Shown here: piece after piece, positions 9,186 to 17,383 of the stretch
Layout of the letters: every line of letters starts with the position of its first letter
Numbering within the stretch: the stretch's first letter is position 1
Source: Streptomyces fulvoviolaceus
Lineage (GTDB): Bacteria; Actinomycetota; Actinomycetes; Streptomycetales; Streptomycetaceae
Direction of reading: 5' to 3'
NCBI RefSeq assembly: GCF_000718165.1
Contig: NZ_JOEY01000052.1
Location: forward strand, 1-64,000
DNA: 64,000 nucleotides
Translations under genes and position numbers: made by a program
The notes under the pieces: generated by a model
The model's input: the letters and a program-made list of their open reading frames with translations, nothing else
What the model was told of the DNA's origin: nothing
Databases searched by the model: none

Positions 9186-9494
9186 TCAGCCGACGCAGCG
9201 TAGGGCCAGGCCGCGTGCCTCCGTGCTGCGTGGCACGAGGCGCACCAAGCGAGGCAAGGCGGCGAAACCGGCCGGGGACGCCAGGTCATGCTCAAGGACG
9301 AGGCGGCATCCCAGCTCCTTCCGCGCTTCGGCGTCGTTCCAGGAGGTGGGGTCTGGTTGCTTCGGCACCTTCACCTGCTGGGCCACGCACTTGACCGCGG
9401 CATCCGGTACCTCCTTAGCCGACTCCGGGAACCGGGCCTCCACCTCAAGGAAATTCAGCAGCAGCGCAAACCCGAGCCGGGTCGCCCCGGACTT
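9186..9494 (-). pseudogene. Fragment of a Tn3-family transposase (N-terminal DUF4158 region)
   Basis: The minus strand reads ATRLGFALLLNFLEVEARFP, continuing SAKEVPDAAVKCVAQQVKVP. This is the conserved N-terminal block of Tn3-family TnpA (typically TRLGFALLLKFF...EARFP...VPxxAVxYVAxQV). After about 40 matching residues the sequence no longer follows the family and stops within 60 codons. A full transposase is about 1000 residues, so this is a dead fragment. No terminal inverted repeats or resolvase were seen. Confidence 0.6.
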
Positions 9495-9755
9495 GGCACA
9501 GCCGCAGCGCCGCCTTCCAGCTCAGGCTGACGGAACGGGGCCGGCACCACGTCACGCCCGTCGGCTCCATCAATGTCGCCGCGCGGCCACCACCGAGCCG
9601 TGTCAGCCCGCATACAGCGGGCCGGGCCCCACTCGCCCGCTACCGCGAGACTCCCCGGCCCCTGCCCGACAAGGTCAGGGCCGCGGTACGACACGCACGG
9701 CGGAAGGCGCGGCGTTTCCGCCACATCCGATGTGCGCTACGTCTCATCCGCGGGC

Positions 9756-9782
9756 TGTCACACCAGACGCGCGGCCGGTGTC
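9756..9782 (+). promoter_or_regulatory. ECF41-type promoter of the FAD oxidoreductase gene
   Basis: TGTCACA at 9756-9762 is followed, after exactly 16 bases, by TGTC at 9779-9782. Group ECF41 sigma factors are reported to use TGTCACA-N16-CGTC, so this differs by one base. Transcription would begin near 9790, leaving a leader of about 25 bases with AAGGGAG before the ATG. An ECF41-type sigma gene lies downstream. Confidence 0.6.
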
Positions 9783-9812
9783 TACATGCCGAGTGCACAA
9801 CACAAGGGAGAC

Positions 9813-11015
9813 ATGATGAACGGGAACGTCGAGGTGGTCGTGATCGGCGGCGGGTACGGGGGTGTGACGGCGGCCAACAGCCTGGCGCGGCGCGACGGTG
9901 TGTCGGTGACCGTGGTCAATCCGCGTCCCGAGTTCGTCGAGCGGATCCGCCTGCACCAGCGCGTGACCGGCTCCGATGACGCGATCGAGGGCTTCGGGAG
10001 GGTCATGGGCGCAAACGTCCGGCTGGTGGTCGACACCGCGACCCGGATCGACGCTGCCGAGCGCCAGGTGTCGCTGGCGGGCGGTGGCACGGTCTCCTAC
10101 GACTACCTCGTCTACGCGGTGGGCAGCGGCGCCACCGATCCCGGCGTGCCCGGAGCGGCGGAGTTCGCCTATTGGGTGTCGGACCTCGAGAGGGCGGAAC
10201 GACTGCGGTCGGCGCTGGACGCGGCGCCCGCGTCGGCTCCGGTGACCGTGGTCGGGGCCGGCCCGACCGGCCTGGAGACCTCCGCCGAGCTGGCGGAAGC
10301 GGGTCGCGAGGTCACCCTGGTCTGCGGCGACGTGCTCGGCCCCTCCCTGCATGCCCGGGTCCGCCGCCCGGTCGCCCGCCGGCTCGCCAAGCTGGGTGTG
10401 ACCGTCCTCGAAGGTCCCGGCGCGCAGGTGACCGAAGTGACATCCGACGCCGTACAGCTCGGCGACGGCCGCGAGCTGCCCAGCGCGGTGACGATCTGGA
10501 CCGCGGGATTCCGTGTCCCGGACCTGGCCGCCCGCAGCGGACTGCGCACGGACGCCGCCGGCCGTCTGGTCACCGACACGACGCTGACCTGTGTGGACGA
10601 CGAGCGCATCGTCGCCGCCGGGGACGCGGGGGTGATGCCGGACCATCCGTTCCGGATGAGCTGCCAGGCGGCCGTGCAGCTGGGCCCGGCGGCCGCCGCC
10701 ACGATCCTGCGCCGGATCGCGGGGAAAACACCTGCTCCCGTCCGGATGTTCTTCGCCGGGCAGTGCCTCAGCCTCGGCCGAAACGAGGGCGTCACCCAGT
10801 TCTCCTACCCGAACGACAAGGTGAACGCGCTCAGCATCAGCGGGCGGACCGGTGCCGGCGTCAAGGAGATCGCCTGCCGGTTCACCCTCAACAAGTTGGT
10901 GTCCGGGGCACGCAAGGCCAGTTCCCGCGCATCCCACGGCAACAGCACCGACCGCCCGGATTCGCCTCAGTCGGAACACCGCACGACGCCGTCCAGCACC
11001 CGACCCGCAGCCTAG
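9813..11015 (+). CDS. NAD(P)/FAD-dependent oxidoreductase (NDH-2-like)
   Basis: About 400 residues. The N-terminal FAD motif is VVVIGGGYGGVTAAN and the second nucleotide-binding motif VTVVGAGPTGLETSAELAEA near 155-175. A C-terminal VAAGDAGV segment contacts the flavin. The layout matches type II NADH dehydrogenase-like enzymes of the pyridine nucleotide-disulphide reductase superfamily, without the C-terminal membrane helix. Two adjacent ATGs follow AAGGGAG; either 9813 or 9816 may be used. A flavin oxidoreductase next to an ECF41 sigma gene is a described arrangement (the COE genes). The stop codon coincides with the edge of a MITE-like repeat, so the Ser/Thr-rich tail may have been altered by that insertion. 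Confidence 0.85.
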   Translation: MMNGNVEVVVIGGGYGGVTAANSLARRDGVSVTVVNPRPEFVERIRLHQRVTGSDDAIEGFGRVMGANVRLVVDTATRIDAAERQVSLAGGGTVSYDYLVYAVGSGATDPGVPGAAEFAYWVSDLERAERLRSALDAAPASAPVTVVGAGPTGLETSAELAEAGREVTLVCGDVLGPSLHARVRRPVARRLAKLGVTVLEGPGAQVTEVTSDAVQLGDGRELPSAVTIWTAGFRVPDLAARSGLRTDAAGRLVTDTTLTCVDDERIVAAGDAGVMPDHPFRMSCQAAVQLGPAAAATILRRIAGKTPAPVRMFFAGQCLSLGRNEGVTQFSYPNDKVNALSISGRTGAGVKEIACRFTLNKLVSGARKASSRASHGNSTDRPDSPQSEHRTTPSSTRPAA

Positions 11016-11222
11016 GCCTGTCGTTTGGATCACGCCTGGGCCGCGGGGCTTGGCACGCACTCCCCCACTGCCCTAAAGGCGTGGGGGACCCCAGTGGCGT
11101 TGTCGTCGGTTGCCGACTCCCCCCGCTCGGCTTCGCTCGCGCGGGAAGTACCCCCATCGCCCCGCTCACCGGCAGTCACCAGACGCCGCAGCCCGAAGTC
11201 GGCATGATCCAAACGACAGGCC
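11015..11222. mobile_element. MITE-like element with 18-base terminal inverted repeats
   Basis: GGCCTGTCGTTTGGATCA at 11015-11032 is repeated exactly in inverted form at 11205-11222. Inside are smaller hairpins, such as CCCCCAC...GTGGGGG near 11063-11088, and no open frame. The size (208 bases) and structure suit a non-autonomous element mobilised in trans, perhaps by an IS5-type transposase. I could not identify a clear target duplication. Confidence 0.6.
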
Positions 11223-11480
11223 CTGGCCGCCAAGACCCCGCCACGGGTCGGACCGACCGCTCCGGCCCACGAACGACCGAGCCGGAGCGACAAGCACACA
11301 ACGCCGCGGCCTCGTATGCCAGGGCCGGGAGCCGCGACGCCGTTCCCACCAGCCCGCCCACCCGGCGTGGCCTGACAGGCGGGGAAGCTGCTGCCGATGC
11401 CCCCGCCACCAGACCGGGTACATGTTCCACGGCCTGCTTCCGGCCCGTAGGGCCGACCAGGAAAGAGTGAGGCGCACGAC
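11223..11480. other. Gap upstream of the sigma factor gene
   Basis: Between the MITE-like element and the sigma factor start. No gene is supported, and no TGTCACA-type ECF41 promoter is visible, so the sigma gene probably has another promoter. GTGAGG lies about 10 bases before the ATG. Confidence 0.4.
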
Positions 11481-12377
11481 ATGAACAACCACGTCACCGA
11501 CCCAGCGACGGAGGCCTTCGTCGCCCACCGAGACCTGTTGTTCACCGTCGCCTACGAGATGCTCGGTTCGGCGGCGGACGCCGAGGACGTCCTCCAGGAA
11601 GCCTGGCTGCGATGGGCCAAGGTCGATCTGGCGCAAGTGCTGGACCAGCGCGCCTACCTGGTACGGATCACGACCCGGCAAGCGCTCAACCGGCTACGCA
11701 CCCTGAAACGGCGCAAGGAGGCCTACGTCGGTCCCTGGCTGCCCGAGCCCCTGCTCACCGCACCGGACGTGGCCGAGGACGTCGAACTGTCCGAGAACCT
11801 GTCGCTGGCACTCATGTTCATCCTCGAAACCCTCTCACCGACCGAACGCGCCGTCTTCGTGCTGCACGAGGTCTTCGACCTCGGCTACGACGAGATCGCG
11901 GCCGCGATCGACAAGAGCCCCGCCGCCACACGCCAGATCGCCTACCGCGCCCGCCAACATGTCGACGCCCGCCGACCGCGCACACCGGCTTCCCCGGAAG
12001 AAGCCCGGGAAGCGTCGAATTCGTTCCGGCGCGCGCTCGTGACCGGGGACCTGCAGGGGCTGCTCGACGTACTCGCCCCGGACGTTGTCTTCGTCAGCGA
12101 CGGCGGCGGCCTCAGGCTGGCGGCTCTGCGACCGGTCGTCGGCGCCGACAAGGCGCTCCGTTACATGGCCGGCAGTATCGACAAGGCCGGCGGTACCCTC
12201 ACCGGCGAGCCCACGATGATCAACGGCAACCCCGGACTCATCCTGCGCCTGGACGGCGTGATCGACGGTGTGCTGGCCTTCCGCGTGGAGAACGCCCGCG
12301 TCACGGGCCTCTACTACGTCCGCAACCCCGAAAAGCTCACGCGCGTCGAGTCCGAAACCCCCCTCACCTCCCGCTGA
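11481..12377 (+). CDS. ECF41-type sigma factor with C-terminal SnoaL-like domain (SigJ-like)
   Basis: A 298-residue RNA polymerase sigma factor. Region 2 covers about 8-75 (LLFTVAYEMLGSAADAEDVL, EAWLRWAKV) and region 4 about 115-165 (LSPTERAVFVLHEVFDLGYD). The linker carries the WLPEPL motif. A SnoaL/NTF2-like extension fills the C-terminus with DGGGL and YVRNPEKL, close to the DGGGK and NPDKL signatures of group ECF41. In this group the extension, not an anti-sigma factor, controls activity. The preceding flavin oxidoreductase with its TGTCACA-N16-TGTC promoter is the likely target. Confidence 0.9.
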   Translation: MNNHVTDPATEAFVAHRDLLFTVAYEMLGSAADAEDVLQEAWLRWAKVDLAQVLDQRAYLVRITTRQALNRLRTLKRRKEAYVGPWLPEPLLTAPDVAEDVELSENLSLALMFILETLSPTERAVFVLHEVFDLGYDEIAAAIDKSPAATRQIAYRARQHVDARRPRTPASPEEAREASNSFRRALVTGDLQGLLDVLAPDVVFVSDGGGLRLAALRPVVGADKALRYMAGSIDKAGGTLTGEPTMINGNPGLILRLDGVIDGVLAFRVENARVTGLYYVRNPEKLTRVESETPLTSR

Positions 12378-12412
12378 CCGTCCCCCCGCGACACGGCCGA
12401 CCGAGGTGCGCG

Positions 12413-12617
12413 ATGGCGCAGGCGCCGCGGAACAAGCCGCTGACCGCCGCCGAGAAGCAAGCGAGCCGGCTGGTCAGCCGGGAACGCGCGGCGAACGAGC
12501 ACGGCTTCGCCGACCTCAGGAACTGGCGCGTACTCACCAAGCTCCGTCTGACGCGAAGCACGCCAGCACCCTCCTGCGCACACCCTCGTCCTGACGAACG
12601 CGGAGACGAGGCGCTGA
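12413..12617 (+). pseudogene. 3' fragment of an IS5-superfamily transposase, frameshifted
   Basis: The first frame reads MAQAPRNKPLTAAEKQASR then NEHGFADLRNWRVLTKLRL, the C-terminal block of DDE_Tnp_4-type (IS5 superfamily) transposases. The match continues in a second frame as DAKHASTLLR and ends in a third as LVLTNAETRR-stop. Two shifts within 200 bases and the missing N-terminal two-thirds show it is dead. Confidence 0.7.
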
Positions 12618-12844
12618 CTCGACGAGGCAGACGATCACCCCAGCACGATCAGTCGGACAACCAGCACGAGCACCCACCCCACCCCCGGCTCACACCAGCT
12701 CCACTGACCAGCGCTTTCAAGATGGCAACGTCTCAATCAGGCGGCAGGGCCGCCCGGGCTCAAAATGCCACCGCCGCGGTACGGCGACCCTCGTGATGGC
12801 GCACTGCACCGGTCGATTCGCGAAGGTGTCGTGTTCGCGGCCAC
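12618..12844. other. Gap after the transposase fragment
   Basis: No gene, clear promoter or repeat could be supported here. It lies between the IS5-type remnant and the convergent VOC gene and is probably leftover insertion-sequence flank. Confidence 0.4.
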
Positions 12845-13273
12845 TCAGTCGAGACAGAACTCGTTGCCCTCGATGTCCTGCATCGGGATGCACGAATCAT
12901 TGCCGTCATACAGCGTTCGCACGTGTACCGCGCCGAGCGGGACCAGTCGTGCGCACTCGGCCTCAAGTGCGGCGAGGCGCTCTTCACCCACGAGTCCGGT
13001 GCCGACCCGCACGTCAAGATGCAGCCGGTTCTTGGCGGCCTTCCCCTCGGGGACGCGCTGGAAGTACAGACGCGGGCCCACTCCTGAGGGATCACTGCAG
13101 GCAAACCATGCGTCCTGCTGCTCAGGTGGCAGCGAGCGCTTGAAATCGTCCCACGTGGCAAACCCCTCCGGTGGCGGCGGCACGACGTACCCCAGCACCT
13201 CGCACCAGAAACGGGCGAGGCGCTCAGGTTCCGCGCAGTCGAAGGTGACCTGGAACTGCTTGATCGATGCCAT
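12845..13273 (-). CDS. VOC-superfamily (glyoxalase-like) protein
   Basis: A 142-residue cytoplasmic protein. It opens with KQFQVTFDCAEPERLARFWC and EVLGYVVPPPPEGF, the usual beginning of Streptomyces glyoxalase-like domain proteins. RLHLDVRVG supplies a conserved histidine and MQDIEGNEFCLD closes the protein with the C-terminal acidic ligand. These proteins have a beta-alpha-beta-beta-beta fold and often bind a metal; the substrate is unknown. The start is the ATG of MASIKQ. No strong ribosome site precedes it. It stands alone among mobile-element debris. Confidence 0.8.
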   Translation of the reverse strand: MASIKQFQVTFDCAEPERLARFWCEVLGYVVPPPPEGFATWDDFKRSLPPEQQDAWFACSDPSGVGPRLYFQRVPEGKAAKNRLHLDVRVGTGLVGEERLAALEAECARLVPLGAVHVRTLYDGNDSCIPMQDIEGNEFCLD

Positions 13274-13498
13274 CGGCCCATCGTAGAAGGCTCGTCGCCG
13301 CCTCCACTGGCCCGCCCCTGGCCAGCCTGTGGCACATGCGGCCAACTCTTGGCGATGCGTGGGACCTTGAGTCGTGGGATGACGATCCTGCCGGTGTCCC
13401 CGCTGGAGGAGGTCCTGGCGGACTACGGGAACGCCGCATGCGCGCAGGTGAGTTGTAGCCACGCCCCCGTACAACGACGGGAGACAACCCGCCCGTGC
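13274..13498. other. Gap between the VOC gene and the integrase remnant
   Basis: No supported gene. A short plus-strand frame contains [19 protein letters not shown], which looks protein-like, but it lacks a start context and any recognisable family. The region may hold the junction where an integrated element decayed. Confidence 0.3.
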
Positions 13499-13865
13499 TC
13501 AGCGTCGGCGGTCGCCAGGCGCGAGCAGGCTGGTGCCCCTCGCCCGACGCCATCGCCGAAGTACTTCCGTACGTTCTCGGCCTTCCTGTGCCGGGACTTC
13601 GCCGTCAGCATGAGCAGGCTCGCCCCTTGCTCGCCGAGGTGGGTCAGGCCGGAGCGCCGCCACTCACGCAGATCCCAGCCCGTGCCCGGCTCGCCGCCCA
13701 GGGACATGTGCTCGTCCAGAAGCATCCGGGCCTGCCCGTAGGAGAGTCGGGCGAGCCCGGTGTCCGGGCAGATGTCGCGCGGGCCGACGACCTTGCCGGG
13801 ACCTGGCTTGCGGTGGGTGACGAACGCCGGGCCGCGAGTACGACCCTGCGGAACCGAGCCATCCG
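13499..13865 (-). pseudogene. C-terminal fragment of a tyrosine recombinase/integrase, frameshifted
   Basis: The minus strand reads [38 protein letters not shown], then [20 protein letters not shown] and [14 protein letters not shown]. This is the catalytic C-terminus typical of actinomycete integrases (Arg in the HxLRHS-like box, then the KSRH...RKYF segment with the nucleophile Tyr). After KYF the reading frame shifts and the family's usual ending, TSLLAPGD, appears in another frame before a stop. The N-terminal DNA-binding parts are missing. It marks a decayed integrative element or phage. Confidence 0.75.
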
Positions 13866-13909
13866 GAGAGCGGACGTCCGCTCCGGTGTCTCACATATTG
13901 TGGCTTCGC

Positions 13910-14821
13910 ATGACCGACTCCGAGATCGAGATCACCGCAGAGCTGGTACACGGTCTTCTCAAGGACCAGCATCCGGACCTTGCAGGGCTGCCCATCCGCG
14001 AAGTAGCGGGCGGCTGGGGCAACCAGATGTGGCGCCTTGGGGATGAGTTGGCCGTGCGCATGCCGCGCACGGAAGGTGCCCCGGATCTCCTGCGCAAGGA
14101 GTGCCGGTGGCTGCCTGTCCTGGCCCCGCGTCTTCCGCTCCCGGTTCCGACTCCTGTGCGGATCGGTGAACCGTCCGCGCGCTTTCCGAGGCCCTGGAGC
14201 GTTATGACGTGGGTTCGCGGCGAGCCACTGGACTACACCTCGATCAGTCGCGGCGACCACGCGGCCGACGCTCTGGCGGGTTTCCTCAGGGCGCTCCATG
14301 TGGAGGCGCCCGCCGAGGCGCCGGCCAGTTCGGACCGCGGCGCTCACCCCAAGAAGTGCACGGACGGCTTCGAGAAGTTCTTGCAAGCCATTGCCCCCGG
14401 CGGCTTTGCCGCCGACGTCCGGGCCATCTGGGACGTCTGGGACGATGCTGTTGCGGCCCCCGAGTGGGAGGGCCCGCCGGTATGGCTGCACGGTGACCTC
14501 CATCCCGCCAATGTCGTCGTCTCGGACGGAACGCTCTCGGGCGTGATTGATTTCGATGCCATGTTCGCCGGCGATCCGGCGTGGGACCTCGCGGCCGCGT
14601 GGGTGCTGCTTCCCGCGGGCGCGGGCTCACGGTTCTTCGACATCTACGCGCATGCGGACGAGGCGACGATCCGGCGCGCCCGAGGGCTGGCTGCTATGAA
14701 AAGCCTTTTTCTTATCCTTATGGGTCAGAACGGGGAGCGGGGCCTTCCTGGCGGCAAGCCGGCATGGGGACCCGCAGGCCGGGCGGCGCTCGATCGTGTT
14801 CTGACATCCAGTTTGGGCTGA
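13910..14821 (+). CDS. Aminoglycoside phosphotransferase (APH)-family protein
   Basis: A 303-residue kinase-fold protein beginning MTDSEIEITAELVHGLLKDQ. The catalytic loop is WLHGDLHPANVVVSDG (about 193-208) and the metal-binding loop VIDFDAMFAGDPAWDLA. The N-lobe has GGWGNQMWRLGDELAVRMPR. It probably phosphorylates a hydroxylated small molecule; antibiotic resistance cannot be assumed, because this family is very broad in Streptomyces. It stands alone, just past the integrase remnant. A CACATATTGTG sequence lies 10 bases before the ATG. GC is somewhat lower than that of its neighbours. Confidence 0.8.
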   Translation: MTDSEIEITAELVHGLLKDQHPDLAGLPIREVAGGWGNQMWRLGDELAVRMPRTEGAPDLLRKECRWLPVLAPRLPLPVPTPVRIGEPSARFPRPWSVMTWVRGEPLDYTSISRGDHAADALAGFLRALHVEAPAEAPASSDRGAHPKKCTDGFEKFLQAIAPGGFAADVRAIWDVWDDAVAAPEWEGPPVWLHGDLHPANVVVSDGTLSGVIDFDAMFAGDPAWDLAAAWVLLPAGAGSRFFDIYAHADEATIRRARGLAAMKSLFLILMGQNGERGLPGGKPAWGPAGRAALDRVLTSSLG

Positions 14822-14989
14822 CCTTCTCCCGCACAGGCCCCGTTCCCATCTCGGAGCGAGGCGGCCATTTCAAGGAGTGCGACTGGTGTCTGAGCCAGGA
14901 CACCGGGGTCCATACAACGTGACAACGAGCTAGCGGATATCAGTGAGGGACACGAGAGGTCTACAGCCCAAACAAGGGAATGATTGCCA

Positions 14990-15855
14990 TCACGATGGGG
15001 AAGTCCCCTTCGAGGGCTGCGGCCTTGGTGTACGGACCGTTGGCGCTGATCCGGCGGCGGTCTTCACGGCGTGGGCGACCCGCACGCGCAGCTCGTTGAA
15101 CTCACGGGACTCGCGCAGTTCTTCGGCGTCGATGTCGCCGCGTGGCAGGTTGATCGGCAGGTCCAGGGCCACGGTCCCGGGGCCCTTGGTCAGGACGACG
15201 ATGCGGGTGCCGAGGAACACCGCCTCGTCCGCCGAGTGCGTCACGAACACGGTGGTCCGCCCGGTCTGCGCGGTCACCCGTCGGACGTCCTCCTGGAGCC
15301 GTTCGCGGGTCAGCGCGTCCAGGGCCGCGAACGGTTCATCGAGGAGGAACAGGGGGTTCTCGGCGGCCAGGGCCCGGGCGATGGCGACGCGCTGCTGCTG
15401 GCCGCCGGAGATCTCCCAGATGCGCCGCTTCTCCGTGCCCTCGAGCCCAGCAACTCCGCACGGCGCTCGGGCCATTGGGCGCGGTCGATGCCCGCGTACC
15501 GCAGCGCCAGGTCGATGTTGCCCCGCACCGTCCGCCACGGGAACAGGCGCGGCGTCTGGAAGACCACACCGGCCGCCTCGCCGGGCCGCGGTGCGGTGCC
15601 GGAGATGCGCACCGAGCCGTGGGTGGGCTCCTCGAATCCGGCGATCAACCGCAGCAGCGTGCTCTTGCCGCAGCCGGAGGCACCCACCAGGACGAGGAAC
15701 TCACCGGCGGGCACGGTCAGATCGACGGGTCCCACGGCGGTGACGGTCTCGCCGCCCCGGCCGTACTGGTGGGTGACGTGGTCGAGCCGGACGGACCCGG
15801 CGCGCGGGGTGTCGTCCGTGTTCTCGGGGGCCGTGGTGGTCTCACTTGAGGACAT
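14990..15855 (-). pseudogene. Nitrate/sulfonate-type ABC transporter ATPase, frameshifted
   Basis: The gene starts at MSSSETTTAPEN and runs in one frame through Walker A (GASGCGKSTLLRLIAG) and the Q-loop (VVFQTPRLFPWRTVRGN) to RAELLG. The family's next segment, LEGTEKRRIWEISGGQQQRV, with Walker B (LFLLDEPFAALD) and the H-loop (FVTHSADEA), is in a different frame starting near 15445. A few residues are missing at the join, which suggests a deletion of several bases. It belongs to the TauB/SsuB group. No permease gene is present, so the transporter is not functional here. A sequencing error is possible, but the broken neighbours argue for real decay. Confidence 0.8.
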
Positions 15856-16040
15856 CGGGCAGCCCCTTGAGATAGAAGGCCTTGCGGATGGTGTCCGCGG
15901 CCGGTGCGGCGTCGATCTGCTTCTGGTCGGCCAGGAATCCGGCGGTGTCGGTGACGTAGGTCAGGAGCTTGCCCGGGCTGCCGTCGGTACCCAGCCAGTC
16001 GGCGGAGGCGACCTCTTCCAGGGTGAGGAACACCCCGACC
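15842..16040 (-). pseudogene. C-terminal fragment of a TauA/SsuA-type binding protein
   Basis: Only about the last 60 residues remain: LTLEEVASADWLG, TYVTDTAGFLADQKQIDAAP and IRKAFYLKGLPDVLK. This is the usual ending of nitrate/sulfonate/taurine-type solute-binding proteins. Its stop overlaps the start of the ATPase by 14 bases, the normal operon order. The front of the gene has been replaced by an unrelated oxidoreductase fragment. Confidence 0.65.
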
Positions 16041-16355
16041 AGTGCGACACCAGGCCAGCAGGGCGCAGCTCCCCGCCGTCGGGAGCCGTCACCACCTCGC
16101 CGAGGGCCGGAGCCGACAGCGGCCTGCCCACCTCGAACGACGGCATCGGCATCCCGGCGTCTCCCCTCATCAGGGTGCGCAGTGAGGCGGCGACGCCCAT
16201 CATCCGATTGCGCACCAGCGCCTGCCCGAGTCCCGGCGCGGGGACGGAGACGGGGACCTCTGCCACGGTGCAGCGCGGTCGGGGCTGAGGGCGCCTTCGG
16301 GACGGGCGGCGAGGCGGACCTCGCGATGAGTGGCGGGCATGGTCGGTGCGGACAT
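16041..16355 (-). pseudogene. N-terminal fragment of an NADP-dependent MDR oxidoreductase, frameshifted
   Basis: It starts with a good ribosome site (AGGAG) at MSAPTMPATHREVRLAARPE, the typical beginning of curcumin-reductase-like NADP-dependent oxidoreductases. A frameshift near 16275 follows, and the match continues in a second frame as VAEVPVSVPAPGLGQALVRN, RMMGVAASLRTLMRG and PALGEVVTAPDGGELRPAGL. It ends at LVSHW, where it joins the binding-protein tail. About 75% of the gene is lost. Confidence 0.7.
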
Positions 16356-16479
16356 CTACGGGCTCCTGACCGGTCACTTGAGGGCCGCACACCCTGTGCG
16401 GCACCCACCGACGTTAGGAGTTGACGCACACGTCAAGGTCAAGCCGGCCGCCGCAGCAGCCGAAGCAGTGCCGTGAACC

Positions 16480-16536
16480 TTGTCCCTCACACGACAGGAA
16501 TCTAGACTCGAACCCAAACTGAAGTGGGTTCATTTT
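16480..16536 (+). promoter_or_regulatory. Promoter and TetR-type operator of the SDR pair
   Basis: TTGTCC (16480-16485), 17 bases, then TAGACT (16503-16508) forms a good vegetative promoter. AACTGAAGTGGGTTCATTTT follows at 16517-16536, over the expected transcription start. This is one of six copies of the same element in the catabolic island. Its core is TGAA-N5-TTCA. Binding here would block transcription. Confidence 0.65.
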
Positions 16537-16562
16537 GGCTGACGTGGACGGGAGTGGACGGG

Positions 16563-17366
16563 ATGACGGGTTCCCTCGAGGGCAAGACCGCACTCATCAC
16601 CGGGGCAGGCCAAGGCATCGGTCGGGCGATCGCCGTGGAGATGGCCCGTCAGGGTGCGTCGGCGGTGGCCGTCGCCGACCGGAACAGCGCCACCGTGGCC
16701 GAGACGGCCGATCTGGCGCGTGCCGCGGGCGCGAAGGCCGAGGCGATCGTGTGCGATCTGCGCGTCCGCGACGACATCGAGACCATGGTGACGCGGACGG
16801 CCGAACGCTTCGATGGGCTGGATGTGCTGGTCAACAACGCCGGGGTGATCGAGACCGCGTTCACGACGGACCAGGACCACGGCGTCGACTCGCTCGCCGA
16901 GGAGGTCTGGGACGCCGTCTACGAGGTCAATCTCAAGGCCGTCTGGCTGACGACCAAGTTCGCGGCACCGTTCCTGCGTCGCTCCCCGCGCAACCCGGCG
17001 ATCGTCAACACCGCTTCCGTCTCCGGTCTCGTCGGCTTTCCCAACTCCCCCGCCTACGGCGTCACCAAGGCCGGTGTCATCCATCTGACCAAGGTCACGG
17101 CCGTCGATCTCGCCCCGGTGCGCTGCAACTGCTTCTGTCCCGGCGTCATCGACACACCGCTGGCGCAGGACTTCTTCGCCGCGGCGAAGGATCGCGAGGC
17201 GATGGAACGGGAGCTGGTCGCCCCGCAGTTGGTGGAGCGGCTGGGCCGGCCCGAGGAGGTGGCGCAGCTCGCCTGCTTCCTTGCTTCGGACAGCGCGGCG
17301 TTCATCACGGGTTCCGCGTATGTGATCGACGGCGGCGCGCTGGCCTGGCGCGGAGTCAAGGGCTGA
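16563..17366 (+). CDS. Short-chain dehydrogenase/reductase (SDR)
   Basis: A 267-residue classical SDR: cofactor motif TGAGQGIG near residue 14, NNAG near 90, catalytic Ser in ASVSGLVGF and YGVTK. It oxidises or reduces an alcohol/ketone with NAD(P). The ATG of MTGSLEGK is preferred over an upstream in-frame start that lacks a ribosome site and would sit almost on the operator. It is the first gene of the rightward unit and lies 17 bases before a second SDR. Specificity cannot be read. Confidence 0.85.
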   Translation: MTGSLEGKTALITGAGQGIGRAIAVEMARQGASAVAVADRNSATVAETADLARAAGAKAEAIVCDLRVRDDIETMVTRTAERFDGLDVLVNNAGVIETAFTTDQDHGVDSLAEEVWDAVYEVNLKAVWLTTKFAAPFLRRSPRNPAIVNTASVSGLVGFPNSPAYGVTKAGVIHLTKVTAVDLAPVRCNCFCPGVIDTPLAQDFFAAAKDREAMERELVAPQLVERLGRPEEVAQLACFLASDSAAFITGSAYVIDGGALAWRGVKG

Positions 17367-17383
17367 GGGGGCGGGTGGACGTG

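Noticed and set aside
13910..14821. An aminoglycoside resistance gene
   Set aside because: The APH fold is clear, but the family covers many substrates and there is no antibiotic context, so resistance is not claimed.
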